Assembly: GCA_013365325.1 (NCBI GenBank)
Contig: JABVXV010000285.1
Location: 17,467-81,466, forward strand
Direction: 5' to 3'
Length of the DNA stretch: 64,000 bases
From: Dipetalonema caudispina
Lineage: Eukaryota; Nematoda; Chromadorea; Rhabditida; Onchocercidae
Within the stretch, counting starts at the first letter, position 1. The number at the start of each line of letters is the position of its first letter. The translations under genes were made by a program, and so were the position numbers. Of this stretch, positions 1 through 13,270 are shown piece by piece. Below the pieces are notes generated by a model. That model saw only the letters and a program-made list of their open reading frames with translations, searched no databases and had not been told where the DNA came from.

Positions 1-2606
1 TCACGAGCAGCGTAGTCGAGAGTCCACTGATGATTTGGAAAGCCTTCCTTTAATTGATTGATATAGCGATTCGTCACCTGAAATGCAACTTATAAGTTTT
101 TCTATTTCGGAAGTGATCTACCATGGCTAAAACTTCAACAGGACTGCTTACTTCTGGCGGTTTGCCAAGGTACTGGCTGACAACAACCAAATTTATGACT
201 GCTTCTGCATTGTTAGCATCTCTTTGCAGTGCTTCCTGAAAATTACATATGTGCTTTAATACGTATCCTAATATGTCCTTCGCAGAAATCCTTCCGCTGA
301 ATAAAAACTCATAAGTCGTGACAAAAAGTTCACGATGCAAAAAGAAACGTGAAAAATCCACATAATATATGACTAGTTACACAATATTCGGCTGGGGTGA
401 GGAATGACAACACAGACCTTTCTAAAATTAAATTTAAACTAACTAGAAGTAGTTTTTCCGCCTCCTGATATTTTTGCTGCTGAATCAAGCTTGACGACTG
501 AGCAACTAATAAAAGCGGTGTTGCACCATATTTATCTATCATCTCTTGATAAGCATAAAATACATCCTTCAGTTTATCTTTTCCCTGGAAACCACATTTT
601 CGATAATTTGATTAGATGTAAAACATAACAACTTCCAGAACATTGCAGGCAACAACGAAGTGTAAGTACTCTAACGAAATTTGATAAAAACATATCTCTA
701 TTCCATCTCTCGGGAAAAACTGCCTGATGCAGATTCCAGTAACTTTCTTCATGATGACTTTGAAATACTGCATGAAAAACTAATTTGCCTAAACAGTTGA
801 AATTCAGCGAAAACCATTAGAATTTTACAATCCAAAAAGAACTAACAAGAGCGATATTGACCCAGGCAAGCGCAAGCTGAGTTATAGTAGCATCTTCATC
901 TACTTCTTGCATCTTTTTGATCTCTTTCGCAGCCAGATCTACCCGATCAATCTTTAGTAAACACTGCACGGTCAACGCTTTACTTTCCAAAGAATCACAC
1001 TGATACAGCAAACGTAATGCTTCCTCAATATTCTGGAAACTATGAAAAATTTACACTGTGAAATCAAATGGAGAGAAATATCTAACCACCGATTCTGTCA
1101 TTTAATTTTTAAATTCAATTTGGAATCATTAATCAATAATTGCTAGAACAGCAAGCACTGCAGAAAAAAAAATGAGAAAAATTATGGCAACCTCAGGCAA
1201 GGATAGGAATACATACCTGTTCATGGATATACATGTGAGCTGCTAATAATAAAACAGTATCATCATGAGGAATCTCTTCGTTCAGTTCCGTTTCAAATTC
1301 TTTCATTATTGCTGTTCTGAAAAATATAATGGTAAAAAAAGGAAATGAAGTAAAAATGGCTAAAATAAAACTTATGTGAAGCTCCTTCATCCCTTTCTCA
1401 CTTTAAGGGGGCCATAAAATTAGGCTTTTGGGGTCGATAGAAACGTTATAGCAGTAGCTTTGGAAACCACTAATGAATGTTAAAAATTTCCAATGACAAT
1501 AGATGTTTGCAGAGAGGAAGACTTCCTATTATTCAACTCTGGTATCTTACAGTATATGACTAAGTTCTTGGAGTTCCAAACAACTTTATTCAGAGAATCT
1601 TAAAAAGTTATGCCTACTATTTCTCGCTAATTGCGAGATGTTAGAACGAAAAATATCTATTGTCCATAATACCAAAATTCAAGAAAGCTTCGTGGATTTT
1701 AAACGAGAACGAAATAAATTCTGATTTATGAATGACCATCATTATCCAAAAAATTATAATCTTCATATTCTTTTTTTTAAGAAAATACAGAATTTACCAT
1801 TCATTATTTATCCACCCAAATATTTTGCATTTTATCTAAAAGAATCACTCGTCATTCACTCACCTTTTATCTGGATTGGCTAAATAATCTGCGAAACGTC
1901 GAACTGCTCTTAGAGCAGGTGAAGTTGAACGCTTTTCAATTTCACCTAACACAAAATTCGGCTTATTTTGCGCGAGATATGCTCTGTACATGTAGACATC
2001 TTTCAACAGCTTATCACATTCCTCTTTCACTTGTAAATTCTGCAAATATGATTGATTTTCATTGTCAAGATGAGGAAAAAAAGAAAAAAACGGAGGGAAC
2101 TGCTTCAGTTAACACAATTTTCAACTACTAAGAAAGAATTTCCATCATAAATATGTTAAGACTTATCAACAATACTGATGTACGTGTAAAAAGGTATATG
2201 TACTGTTCATATTTACAAAAATTGCAATACATATATATTAGCTTCTCCAGAAAAATTCTCCTTTGACTGCTTGATCACAGTAAAAAGTGTAATGCTTATG
2301 CAGTTCTAAAATTTGCTGAATAGGATATTCCAAGAATTCAAATGTTTGACGAATTTGACTAATTTATCCATAGTACAAATGATAATCCCAATGAGAACTG
2401 ATAAAAACTTTCAGCACAAATGATTATATTCCGTGTGTTGCTATTACCAAGAAATCATTAACAAATTATATGCAGCAGGAAATATTCACAAATAGTTTTA
2501 ATGAGGAAAAGCTTACTTGCGCTTCATTAATACAATTCTGATATGCCCCAAGGAAGAAATTATTGCGTACTTCGAACAAATGATCCACGTCATCTGCTTT
2601 GGTCAT
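1..2606 (-). CDS. cope-1: Coatomer subunit epsilon (epsilon-COP), 3' end truncated by the window
   Basis: Epsilon-COP is a subunit of the COPI coat that drives Golgi-to-ER and intra-Golgi vesicle transport; it is a TPR-like helical solenoid that binds alpha-COP. Seven exons join with matching phases on the minus strand: 2606-2517, 2039-1864, 1316-1217, 1032-847, 584-444, 235-152 and 77 to the edge. They give about 284 residues against roughly 300 for the family, so only some 20 C-terminal residues are missing. Diagnostic matches to animal epsilon-COP are [20 protein letters not shown] near the start, [29 protein letters not shown] and [14 protein letters not shown]. The start Met at 2606 follows a splice-acceptor-like site by 7 nt and gives the family N-terminus. 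It diverges from the kinase gene to the right. I am sure of the family; exon borders are read by eye. Confidence 0.93.
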
Positions 2607-2613
2607 CTTTAAA

Positions 2614-2615
2614 CT
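2614..2615 (-). promoter_or_regulatory. Probable spliced-leader trans-splice acceptor of the epsilon-COP gene
   Basis: On the minus strand the sequence CTATTTACAG ends here, 7 nt before the start codon at 2606, with no coding exon visible upstream. An unpaired acceptor immediately 5' of a start codon is what nematode SL trans-splicing leaves. This is inference; RNA ends would decide. Confidence 0.5.
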
Positions 2616-4791
2616 GTAAATAGTGACCAATTTAAATTCTCTAAAGTGGTTGATTATTTTCCAAACACGTTTAAAAACTAATATGCGTCAACCACGCTAA
2701 AAACACACGCAGGACACGTCCCAACAAACTAAACAGACTGGCAAACTGCTAACCCCTCCGTTGCATAAGATCACGTCCGTGCTATACGACTATGCAAATC
2801 TGAAGATCACGATTGTTTCGTGCCGTCGAAGGTATCGTGCGTTAGATATTCAAATCCAAATTTATTGTCTTATTTGAGATTTAAAATGTTTTAGATTTTT
2901 TAAAATATAACTTATCGAATCATTGGATAAATTTTTTTATCCTTACTGCATAGCTCTATCTTTCATTGGTAACTATCTTATTTCGAAATCCAAAATATAT
3001 TTTTAAAATAAAATTTTTTTTTATTTTTTCATTCCATTTTCTAATTCCCTCTGTTTTTTCCTTTTATCCAAAACAAAATTTTCCATTTTTTGAAAATTCC
3101 TATATTAATAGTTGATTGGAAAAAAAAGCGCAGAATAATTTCTTTGCTATACAGTTCATTTTGAATGAAATTCCACATATTCCTATTTTAAATTTTACAT
3201 TTGAATTTGTAATTTTATTCTTAAAACATGTGGAATTTTCGCAGTTTTTTAATATGTGATTTGCACTTTTTTCTTGATTTTTATAATTTGCATACAAATA
3301 AAACAATACAAATAGTAATTGGTAATACCTTACACTTCATTTATATTCAATAATTTACGGCAGGATACATCATTCAATCAGTCGTTTCCATAGCTTCAAT
3401 TATTTTAAATTATAGATCATTGGTTGACTTTCCAATTGTTAATCTAAGACTGACTCCAAAAATTGCACCACATTTAATTTTAATATCATTTCTAAAAATT
3501 TCCTTCCTTTTTTTTTTTTTGAACAGTTTCAAATTATTTAATAAGCAAGAGAAAATTTAAGTTGAAAATCAAATCATCGTTGTTACCTGGAAAAAAAATC
3601 CAGCAAAAAAATTTTTTTATTTGAAAATGAATGAATGGAAGTGGAGGAAGTGGAGATTAATAATTAGAAGCATTAATTAGAAGGAAATATTATTGTTTAT
3701 GTCTTTTTCAATTTTTCAAACTAATCCATAATACTTAACATTGCAACACTAAATAAATATTATAGAAATTTTGATGGAATAAGATTGTGAACTAAGTGTG
3801 GAACAAAAAATTGGATGACGGAAATGTTGAAAAAGAAAATAAATTCACAAGTATATCATACGAACTTCTAAATTATTACAGCATTTTTAATATTTTTAAT
3901 TTGAAATATAATTTTCAAAAATTTAATTTTTCGAAAAAATCGAATTACATCTCATTCTATCGCTTTTTTCACTTTTTTTTTGATTTTGTTATCTATATGA
4001 AATTTATTCTTAAGTTTATATCGTTACAAATATCATCTTGAATCACACTCATGATCACTTCTGACCAATTATAGAAGTAATTTTAATGATCGATTAATTA
4101 TTTTCTATCTTTCAGTCTCACATTTTTCCTTCATTTTCATAATTAATGTATATAAATTTCTGATTTAATTTTAAAAAAATTATAGAGCATGTGCACATCT
4201 TGTAATTAAGTAATATTAAATTCAAGCAGAAAAAAAAATTGAGCAGGCAATTTCGTTGTTTTGCAAAATATTGAAAATGGATGGACAGAAAGATTAATTA
4301 CTAGGCTATGTTATTAGGTTATTATTGCTATTACATTATGCTATGTTTATATAAATATGTATGTTTTCTTATGTATTAATTATTAATTAATTAAATAGAA
4401 TTATTGGGTCAAAGTACCCGAACAATTAGTTGTTATCTAAACATTAAGCTAAAATTTAAATGTTTAATTAGGAAAATGTTCCATTTAATTCATTCTACTA
4501 GTTTATATCATATTTCATTCTAATAGCACATTTCCTTGAATGCTATTTTGGTTTTAAAAGAGATATTAAAAATGAATTACTTTAAGTTTTAAATTAATCA
4601 GTTGAATTTTTATGTTTACGAAAGAAGAAATTTGGTAATTCGAAAAGTTTAACTTTTTGTGAAAAAAAGATTGTTACCAAAAAAAAATTTCGTTTATCAA
4701 AAAGACCGAACATATATCAAATGGATAAGGAATACCTTTCTATATATAAGTTATAATTTTTTTTAGATACTTTTTTTCGGATACTTTATAG
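2616..4791. other. Divergent intergenic region between epsilon-COP and the kinase
   Basis: No supported gene. The first 250 bases (about 2640-2870) are clearly less AT-rich than the rest and probably hold the epsilon-COP promoter. The remainder is low-complexity A/T sequence with short poly(A) and poly(T) runs. An 81-codon plus-strand reading frame at 3796-4041 is almost all F, N, K, I and Y and looks like chance. Confidence 0.5.
4790..4791 (+). promoter_or_regulatory. Splice acceptor before the first recognisable kinase exon
   Basis: TTTATAG ends here, and the open frame beginning at 4792 runs into the kinase N-terminal exon. It may be an SL trans-splice site, which would make 4792-4848 leader, or a cis acceptor from an undetected upstream exon. 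The short reading frame ATG at 4721 could not be joined in phase. Confidence 0.3.
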
Positions 4792-4848
4792 GATACTTTA
4801 CAATTGAAACAGTCGGAAAATGAAAAGAATAAGTTGGATCCATCCAAA

Positions 4849-7800
4849 ATGGATGAAAATGCTACACAACCAAGTGCTATCTCTGTTGAAAAAGTTCATT
4901 TATCTTTCCATTTCTTAATATTGCTAATGAATGTTTGCTATACAACAATGTTTAATGTTTAAAAATGATAGCAACCTTACTAATTACTAAACTTATCAAC
5001 TTTATCGTATAATTGATTTATTTGAAATTATTTGAAACTTAACAACGTTGTTTGCCAATATTGTTTTGAAATTTACTTGTTTACTTTTAATTTCTACAGC
5101 ATAAGTTAGGGTGTTTTTTAGACGGAAGAGAATGGATCCAATAAAAAAGTGGACAAAAAATTGACGGAAGTATTGGAAGAAAAAGTGAAATCAGATGAGA
5201 TAAGAAGCAAATTGCAATCACAAATATTTGAAGATAGTGATGTACAGGAAGAAGAGAAGATTACGACAAGTTCGTCAACGAAAAACTCACATATGAATTC
5301 AGTAAAAGTTGAATCGGAGAAGCCATTATTGCAAATGCCAAGTATAGCTCAAAAAGTTGCAAAAGAACCCGCTCAGACTCCGAAAAATGGCAGTCAAAGA
5401 TTAACAACATCAACATCAAGTCGTGGGTCATCACCACTTCAAACATCATCAAAAGTGATACAACAAACAACACCTTCAACAACAGTACCTTCGCCAACAA
5501 AATCTTCGACAACAAAATCTTCACCAACAAAATCTACGGCAATAAAGCCTCTTGCGACAAAATCTGTGGCAATAAAAGCTCCGACAGCAAAGTCTGTGGC
5601 ACCAAAATCTCCGGCAATAAAACCAGATGACAGTGTACTAAAGAGCAGCTTAAAGTTACCTAAAATTATTTCTGGTAGTCCTGCTCTTGCAACTACCATT
5701 CCATCAACATTCACGGGTGATGATGAAGATGACTACTTCCATGGGTTCATCTTTTTTTATTCAGTTTTTCATTTCTCATTCTGTAATTTGATAGATTTAT
5801 GGGAAAACAATGATCCATGTGTATATACTGAAAGGTATCATCTGATATCTAATCATTAATTATAAGCATGACCATTTAAGCTGATCATATCACTTATGCT
5901 ACTAAGCATTTTTTTTGCAGCCTACTTTTATGCTTCTATTGAAATAATTTTTGTAGATTTTTGCCACGTGAAGATGCGAATATGCTTTGCATACTTGACG
6001 GTGATTTTTTGCTACGAACTACCGAAGTTGCATCTGGTGAAGATCGTAAGGTAACGGAATGTTTCATGATGATACACCATTGTACATTCAGATTCTCCTG
6101 AGCTGTTGCTAAAATTGATAGGATAGAACTTTTCGGAGATTTTATACATGTGGGATAACTCATCCCTACACCGTATCATAATTATTAAATGAATTTTGCA
6201 TTGAATTTATAAATGGTATGAATTGAAAACAGGAAATGAAAATGAAAATTGCCAGGAAAAATAAAAATGGATTAGATTATCTCAACTAATTAAGCATGTA
6301 ACAATACTATAGTAATCCTTATGAAAGATAAACGGTGTATTTAAACAATTAATTAATTGTAGAGAAACAGAAGTTTTACTGAGAAGAATAACTGAAAATT
6401 TAGATTTGTTCTCTTAAAAGTGATTTGAATCCGAAATCTGATCTTACTGCTCATTTAATTCAAGTTCTACTCAATTTTTTATCCAATTCTGAATGTTTAG
6501 AAACACACAAAAATACCTTACACATTGAGTTATGCGTATTAAGTTATCATTGATATCAAATTGTCGTAAAATTTATCAGGTTATCACAAAGTAATTTAAA
6601 TTAATGGCCTTACTTACATAGGGAAGTAATTATTATCTAATGCATCAAGATCTTTGCTTTATGAATTACACAATGGCTTTAGTTGCAAATATCCATTTCT
6701 AATCAATTATATCCTTTTTTTATAAATTCCATTTATAGAAAAAATTTCGCTTTTTTTTTTAAAAAAAAAAATTCAGTTTATATTATATCGTTATTTCTTC
6801 TTTAAGCTCTGCTTATCAGTTGCATGGCATGGTAAGCATCATGTCATTTTACATTATGATAAATCAAAGAATCAATATGGAATGAAACCTGGTCATACAT
6901 TTCCTACAATAACTGCTTTGGTCAATTATTATGCTCAACATAAATTTAAAATACTAAATGAACATGTATTGCTAAAGAATCCAATCGTTACACAAGTATG
7001 CATTTTGCTAATTTAAAATTCATCATTATCATCTTCTTCTTCTTATCATTATTTGACAATGTTTACATCTTAGCATATTGAAAGATTGTTCATATTCTAT
7101 CATTCATTTCAGATTTTTAACAAATAAAAAGAAATTTACGAAAGTATAATGATTAATGTATACCGATACAATCCTTATACATGTGGAATTTTTCTTTTTT
7201 TTTTTTTTTGTTTGAGTTAAATGTGAACAGTATTTTTTGCATATTTTTCTTCTTTTTTTTTTTTCTTTGTTCTTTGTTCAGTCATGGGAATTAAAACATC
7301 AGCAGTTGAAACTTCTTCAAAAACTTGGCGAAGGTGCATTTGGTGAAGTTCATTCAGCTAATCTTGCGCTTACTCCTCGATTCTGTGTCAAAGCTGCTGT
7401 CAAAGTTGTAAGCAGTAATGAATTTATTTATATAAATTCAAATCTTATCTTTTCCTTGGAAATATTTGTGTTTAAATTTGTATTTTAATAATATTTTTTC
7501 CAATTAATAAATGCAAAATTAATTGACTTATCTGTTGTTAATCCATATATTTGTGATCAATGTAATATGTTTATTAACTTCATCTTTTATTTCATTTAAA
7601 TCCAATTAAGCAATTATCAAAGAAATTAAATGAATTACCTAATAAATAAAGAAATATGTCTTTTTCTTCTTTTTGTAAGCTTAAATGTGATGCGATGACA
7701 AAAGAGAAAGTACGAGAAGCAATGTGTGAAGTTCGAATGCTGCGAAATTTACGACATGAAAATATAGTTCGCTTTTATGGTGTCGCTAATCGACGGGAAC

Positions 7801-10136
7801 CTTTGATGCTCGTTATGGAACTTGTCAAGGTACTTTATCACTTACAATTTAATTAATACCCTTATGGAATGATATGAAAATTTTAAAATACATTCCTATT
7901 TGTATTACGTCCATTATAACATATGAAGTCTCTTTTTTTCTTTCCTCGAAATTTTACAAAATACTTAATTTTGTCAAGCAATAAATATTTTTAAGTTGAA
8001 ACAATACAAACTTTGTAGTTTTATATTTTGAGAATTTCAGGAAGGCGCATTGGATGCATTTCTTAAAAAAAATGGTGCTAACCTTTCAATGAAAATTAAA
8101 CTATCGATGATTCGTGATGCTGCTGTTGGCCTAGCCTATTTACATGGCCAAAATATTATGCATAGGTTTACATTTCTTCTTTTATCATCCCTTAACTAAC
8201 ATTCAAAAAGATTAATCCCTTTCAATATTTTAATTTACCAAATAAATTTTCTAAGCATAATGATATCTTTATTATTTTTAAATTTTTACGAAATCACTTC
8301 TTTCAAAAGCAACACATAACATTGTTTCATTAATAACAATTTTTTTTTATTCAAAAACTCATATTAAAAGAAATTATTTGCTAAAATTAATTCATTCATT
8401 AAATTTCAAATTCTATTTTACTCCATTTCATTCTATATATATCATACATTGCAACAGGAGAACTTAGGTGTTTCTTTTTTTTTTTTTGAAAAACTTTTGA
8501 TAAACTAACATGATAACTGTTGAAAGTTGAAGTGGTTGAAATCTAATATACCAATTTAATTTTCATAAAACGATTTGATCTTAGCATCATATCCTGCTTC
8601 ATTTCTCAAATGATAAAGTTTAGAAGAATGAAAACAATGAGGTTATGGTGATTTAAATTTCTTGTTTTAGAGATTTAGCAACTCGCAATTGCTTATATAC
8701 AGGTGAAACAGTTAAATTGAGCGATTTTGGTATGTCTGCTTATGGTCCTCAATATAAATTGCTACCAACTGATAAAGCACCTGTTCGATGGATTGCTCCT
8801 GAGGTAGTTCTCATTATTCATTTTTATTATTTTTCAATTTTTAACATTCCATAGCTTGCGATTTTTTAAGCTGATATTTTCTTGATTCTTTTTAAATCAA
8901 AATTAGATACACTAATTAAAAATTGACTATTAATTTCTTTATTTTTTTTTTTTTTTTGATGATGATCTAATATTAACTTATAGAAGTAAAGGATAAATAT
9001 AAGTAAATTTTTAAAAATATAAGCTATCAAATTTTGAGGTATTCCGCACATTAACTTATTCATTCCCTTCCGATACATGGGCTTTTTTTATTGTGGTCTG
9101 GGAAATTTTCAATAATGCTATGGAGCCTTATCCAGGCTGGGATCGAGCACGTGTTAAAGCTGAAGTATGAATTAATGAAAGTTTTTTTCTCTCAATCAAT
9201 ATGAAATAATGAAATTGTCACTCATAAATGACATAACATATGCATTTTTACATAATTTCAATTCACTAAATTTGCTCTATAAATTTCAAAAATTTCAAAT
9301 AACTTTCTGATAGCCAATTTTTTTTCGTTCCTTTCTTTCTTTCTTTCTTTCTTTCTTCAATACTCATATAGAATGAATGATAAATATTAATATAAAAAAA
9401 AAAAAAACAGCTGACATTTCACATTACAGGTTCTGAAGGGTAGTCGATTATCGATACCTCATACAGCACCAATTAAACTTCAAGAACTTTGTAAGCAAGC
9501 TTGGAATACGGATATGAATAAACGACCAAAAATGCATACTGTAGCATCTTTAATGATCAAATTAACTGGAAAGTAAGTAAATCCCGTTATTTTACTTCAC
9601 TGATCTTTTTTCAACTTATTATTTCCTTATGACTTTCAACATGACAAATTTCTCGATAGATACATTTGAGGGAAAGGAAATAAAATACAATCCTTTTTTA
9701 GGACAGATTATAGTGAAAGACCAACTAATGTTGGTACTACCATACCATTACAATTAGACTATGAAAGTCCAAAAGCTTCAATAGCTTCTGTTAATAGATC
9801 ACTGTCAAAATCGAAAAAGAGGTAAGTACGACGAATCTTTTGACAAAATCCCTCACTATAAATTGATATTATTGCTAAGCAGAAATATTAGGACAATTAG
9901 CGTGTCCAATTTAGAAATACTTTATATTGCTATATTTTGTGTATCGAAACAAACATAAATATGCATGTTATATTTGAATAATTAAGCAGTCCGAATGATT
10001 AAAGTATTTTCCAAATTCCAAATGAACAATCCCTAATTTCTACAATGAATAGCAAATTATTTATATGAATTGTATTTTTTTTCTTTTTAATTGCAGCTTC
10101 AGGAAAAGATCCAAGCTAAAGAAATCACGTCGATAG
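4849..10136 (+). CDS. Non-receptor tyrosine kinase, SH2 plus kinase domain (Fes/Fer type, nematode-expanded subfamily)
   Basis: Twelve phase-consistent exons: 4849-4893, 5122-5744, 5957-6050, 6807-6995, 7282-7407, 7680-7829, 8041-8165, 8671-8803, 9039-9164, 9430-9572, 9702-9821, 10097-10136, giving 637 residues. Residues 1-220 are disordered, Ser/Thr/Lys/Pro-rich, with repeated TKS/AIK/AKS units. The SH2 domain (about 220-310) starts YFHGFLPRED and keeps the phosphotyrosine-binding arginine in DGDFLLR (R243). The kinase domain (about 318-575) has the glycine loop LGEGAFGEV, catalytic lysine in AVK (K358), HRDLATRN (D452), DFG (469-471) and IAPE. The C-terminal tail is strongly basic. SH2 followed directly by the kinase, with the [10 protein letters not shown] linker, matches Fes/Fer-type kinases, a family much expanded in nematodes and often germline-expressed. 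There is no F-BAR region. Oddity: helix F reads SDTWAFF where a Gly is expected after the Phe. The start is the first in-frame Met and is uncertain. Confidence 0.9.
9333..9356 (+). repeat. (CTTT)n microsatellite in a kinase intron
   Basis: About six uninterrupted CTTT units lie in the intron between the ninth and tenth kinase exons. Such an array is likely to vary in length between individuals. Confidence 0.8.
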
Positions 10137-10142
10137 AAGATA

Positions 10143-10191
10143 TTTTAGCATATGCATGATGTATAAGTATGATTTTTAGTATATGCATGAT
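10143..10191 (+). repeat. Direct repeat just after the kinase stop codon
   Basis: The 19-mer TTTTAGCATATGCATGATG recurs once about 30 bases later with one change (TTTTAGTATATGCATGATG). It starts 6 bases after the stop codon, so it lies in the presumed 3' UTR. Function is unknown. Confidence 0.6.
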
Positions 10192-10350
10192 GATGATCAC
10201 AATCAAAAGTTCACAGTCACATATTTTATTGAACAACAGGATAAGAATAATATAATAATAGCATTAAGAGATAATACAGCACCAATTTCTATTCCCAAAA
10301 ACAACAAAAACCGTCAACCGGCTATGGGACTGATACTGTTTGAAATCAAT

Positions 10351-11426
10351 CTAACGATCGTGAAAGTAGCGATCCGCAATACTATCTTCCAGCAAAATTT
10401 TTGGACGTTCCCTTGCAAATTTACCATTCAAACCAATCCTTGGTGATTTAATTCCATGTCGTACATTGTAAGGCTGCAACAAAACGATTCAAACTATATT
10501 TTGTTTAAAATTAAATTTGATATTTCATAAAACCAATCAGTCAGAAAAATTATAACCTCATACGGATCATCGATGTAGTATTTCGGTCGTATCCAAAACG
10601 GTGTCATCATGCGATCTAGCATCCAGCACTCTTCTTTTGTACATGTTTCATAATAGTAACTTGTCTAAATTATTAGAAATATTTGTGTAATTTATTTTAA
10701 ACATGGGAAACAGAATGTAGCATTAAGATTCACTCTTCATTGACAATTCAGAACTGCTTCGAAAGAAAAAAATGTTTCCGATCATAGACGGAAGAAAGCC
10801 ATCTATTATAGCTTGAGGTCTTTGTTTGTCAACACAAGAAATAAAGATTTAACAAAGTAACCTTTAAAAAGGTTTCATCTTTGCTATAACGTTTTATATT
10901 TCTTCCCATTCGTGCACGTATCCACATGCCATTATTAAGCCGTTTGAAACGATCCAGTACATCTTGACACGGCTTTTTGCGTCCTTCTTTTGGATCAAAT
11001 CTAGAATTACGATGAAATCAAGTAAATCAAGGAGAAATCATGATAAATAAAATTAGAAAATACCCTAAAAATATTCTAAAAAGCTCATCAAACATACAAT
11101 AGGGACCATTATCATGTAAAAAACGTATAAAATTTTAAAAACAATTATAATGCTTTCTATATGAATTATTAAACATAGTTCATGGTATTAATTTCAGCGC
11201 AGTAACCATGTAGAATTTAAATTCAGACTAGTAATGATGGATTGAAAAGAGAAATTTATAACATTTCATTTCACTATTCTGTCTTAATATGAATAATACC
11301 AAAGTTTCGCTGATACCTGATATGATATTCCCAATGCGGTATCCTGGCAATACCACGTTTTGTAATTTCGGAACCATTTTTAACCATCAATGATATCACC
11401 TTACTTCCATTCAACAGCACTGTCAT
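10351..11426 (-). CDS. mrpl-35: Mitochondrial large-subunit ribosomal protein bL35m
   Basis: bL35m is a structural protein of the mitochondrial large ribosomal subunit. Four exons join in phase: 11426-11317, 11000-10862, 10664-10557 and 10473-10351, for 159 residues. The middle part ([18 protein letters not shown], then [10 protein letters not shown]) and the segment [20 protein letters not shown], followed by YEPYNV, line up with metazoan MRPL35, whose human counterpart contains LLDKMTTSFWKR and YVDDPYQ. The C-terminal extension after DDPYE is longer than in the vertebrate protein. The start is ambiguous: the Met at 11426 overlaps a good splice acceptor (TACTATGACAG), so the true first exon could lie upstream, or the mRNA could be trans-spliced there and start at a downstream in-frame Met. 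It is convergent with the kinase; the two stop codons are about 215 bases apart. Confidence 0.9.
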
Positions 11427-12212
11427 AGTAAAACAAAATATTGAAAAATCACATCGACTACTTCACGTTTTAATAGTACGTTATTATAACTGAAATGTTT
11501 CAACATTATTTCTGCTTTCCAACAAATTCATGCCTTTTCCATGATAACAACATTGAATGATTGGAAAAAAGAAAACTTCGTGTCAATTTTATAATACAAT
11601 TTTTATAAACTTACACCTATAATCAATTAATTCATGTACTTTCTTAAAACTCTTATCGTTTATCTAATGATGATAACCAATAAATCACTGCAAAGTATCA
11701 TTCATATGTTTCCAGAAATGGAAATCGTGATTGGAGCTCTTATCATTTCTACAACTATTTCATCCAAATAATTATTTCCTATATCGATTTTAACAAATAA
11801 TGCTACTGATTTATGCTAACACGTTAAACGTGATAATTCAAAATAACCAATGCAATAATTTTATCAGTAAAAATTGACAATTACTTCATCATAATAAAAT
11901 CATTTGCATAATACGTATGCATAGCAAAGAATATGCTCATATCTACAAAATACTTTTGGCAATACATCACATCTGAACAAATACGGTACATTTGCTTTGA
12001 AATGGTAAAAAAAAAAACGTAGAAAACAAAAATGACTAAATCTCGGTTACTTCAAAAATTTCAAATAGTAACTGTTCACTCCAAACTATTTTATAAATTG
12101 AAATGTTTGCTATTTTCATTAGTAAAAAAAATCCAAATAAAAACTATCAAAAAGATGGATAAAATAAATTGAACTGTGTTCAAATGGACGGAATTGAACA
12201 AAGCTAAATGAA

Positions 12213-12243
<31 letters not shown>

Positions 12244-13270
12244 GTTATTTTCTTCGACAAATAAGTAAATATTTCCCATATGTATCCATAAATACTTGAA
12301 CATTGTAACAGAAATTCACGGAAATTAAATAAATTTCTTCAAAAATTTTATTTTTAACACAAACCATTGCTAAACGAATGCAAATATCCTTGAGAATATA
12401 GAATTTACTGAGTTTACAATCTATTAAATGCAATCTGTCTTCTTAAGTACGCCAAATTCTTACTACTTTTCAACATGACGTATGATATTTTCCTTTCACT
12501 GGTAAATTTTTCTAAATGTTTAAAAATTTCCGGAAATCTTAAAAGTATTCAGACAACCAATCACAGCAAGCAAATGAATATTACGCTTTCGAAGGTGAAA
12601 GAACTTACAAAAATATAACGAAAAATATGAAATGTACTGAAATATGCATAAATTTATGATCTAATCATTGAAATCATGGACAATGGATAATCTGCATTTC
12701 CCCCAAAAAAAAAAAAAAAAAAAAAAAATTGTCACTTTAGAAATTACTTTGAAATATTCACTTTCACTAATTTCGAACTAATTTGATCATACCCATCATT
12801 CATTAAGATGATAATACAAATCTGAAAATGTTAATGACTAAGTGTCGCCAGAAACGAAATCACTTCATACAATTATATGTATAACAATATGAAAGTAATT
12901 AAAATGTTTTCAAAGATTGCATATATACGCAAACAGTACAAAGAATAGGAAGCATATGGATGTAAAACGAACCTAAGTAGATGGAATACTCAACAATTTC
13001 AACTACCCGTATATTATACAAAGTTGTAAAAACGTTTGAGTAGAGGTTATCCAAACGTGGCAAGACATGAAAAAAGACCTAAGAACATTGTATTGTTAAT
13101 TTTTTTTATTCTTTTGCTTAATTAATAAGAAGCTCGTCATAATGGTTTCAACAAGACCATTCAAAGATAAGCGAACAAAGTAGTTGTTTATAACATCCAT
13201 CAAACAATTCCAGTGTTGGAAAAGGAAAAGATACGATAATCGTGAAGAAGTAGAAAAATACAAAAAATGA
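11427..13270. other. Intergenic region between mrpl-35 and the REI-1-like gene
   Basis: No gene supported. It holds a (TA)n run at about 12217-12242 and a poly(A) run at about 12703-12728. Small reading frames on the minus strand near 12091-12433 and 13096-13296 are AT-driven and lack splice or family support. It may contain an undetected first exon of mrpl-35. Confidence 0.5.
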
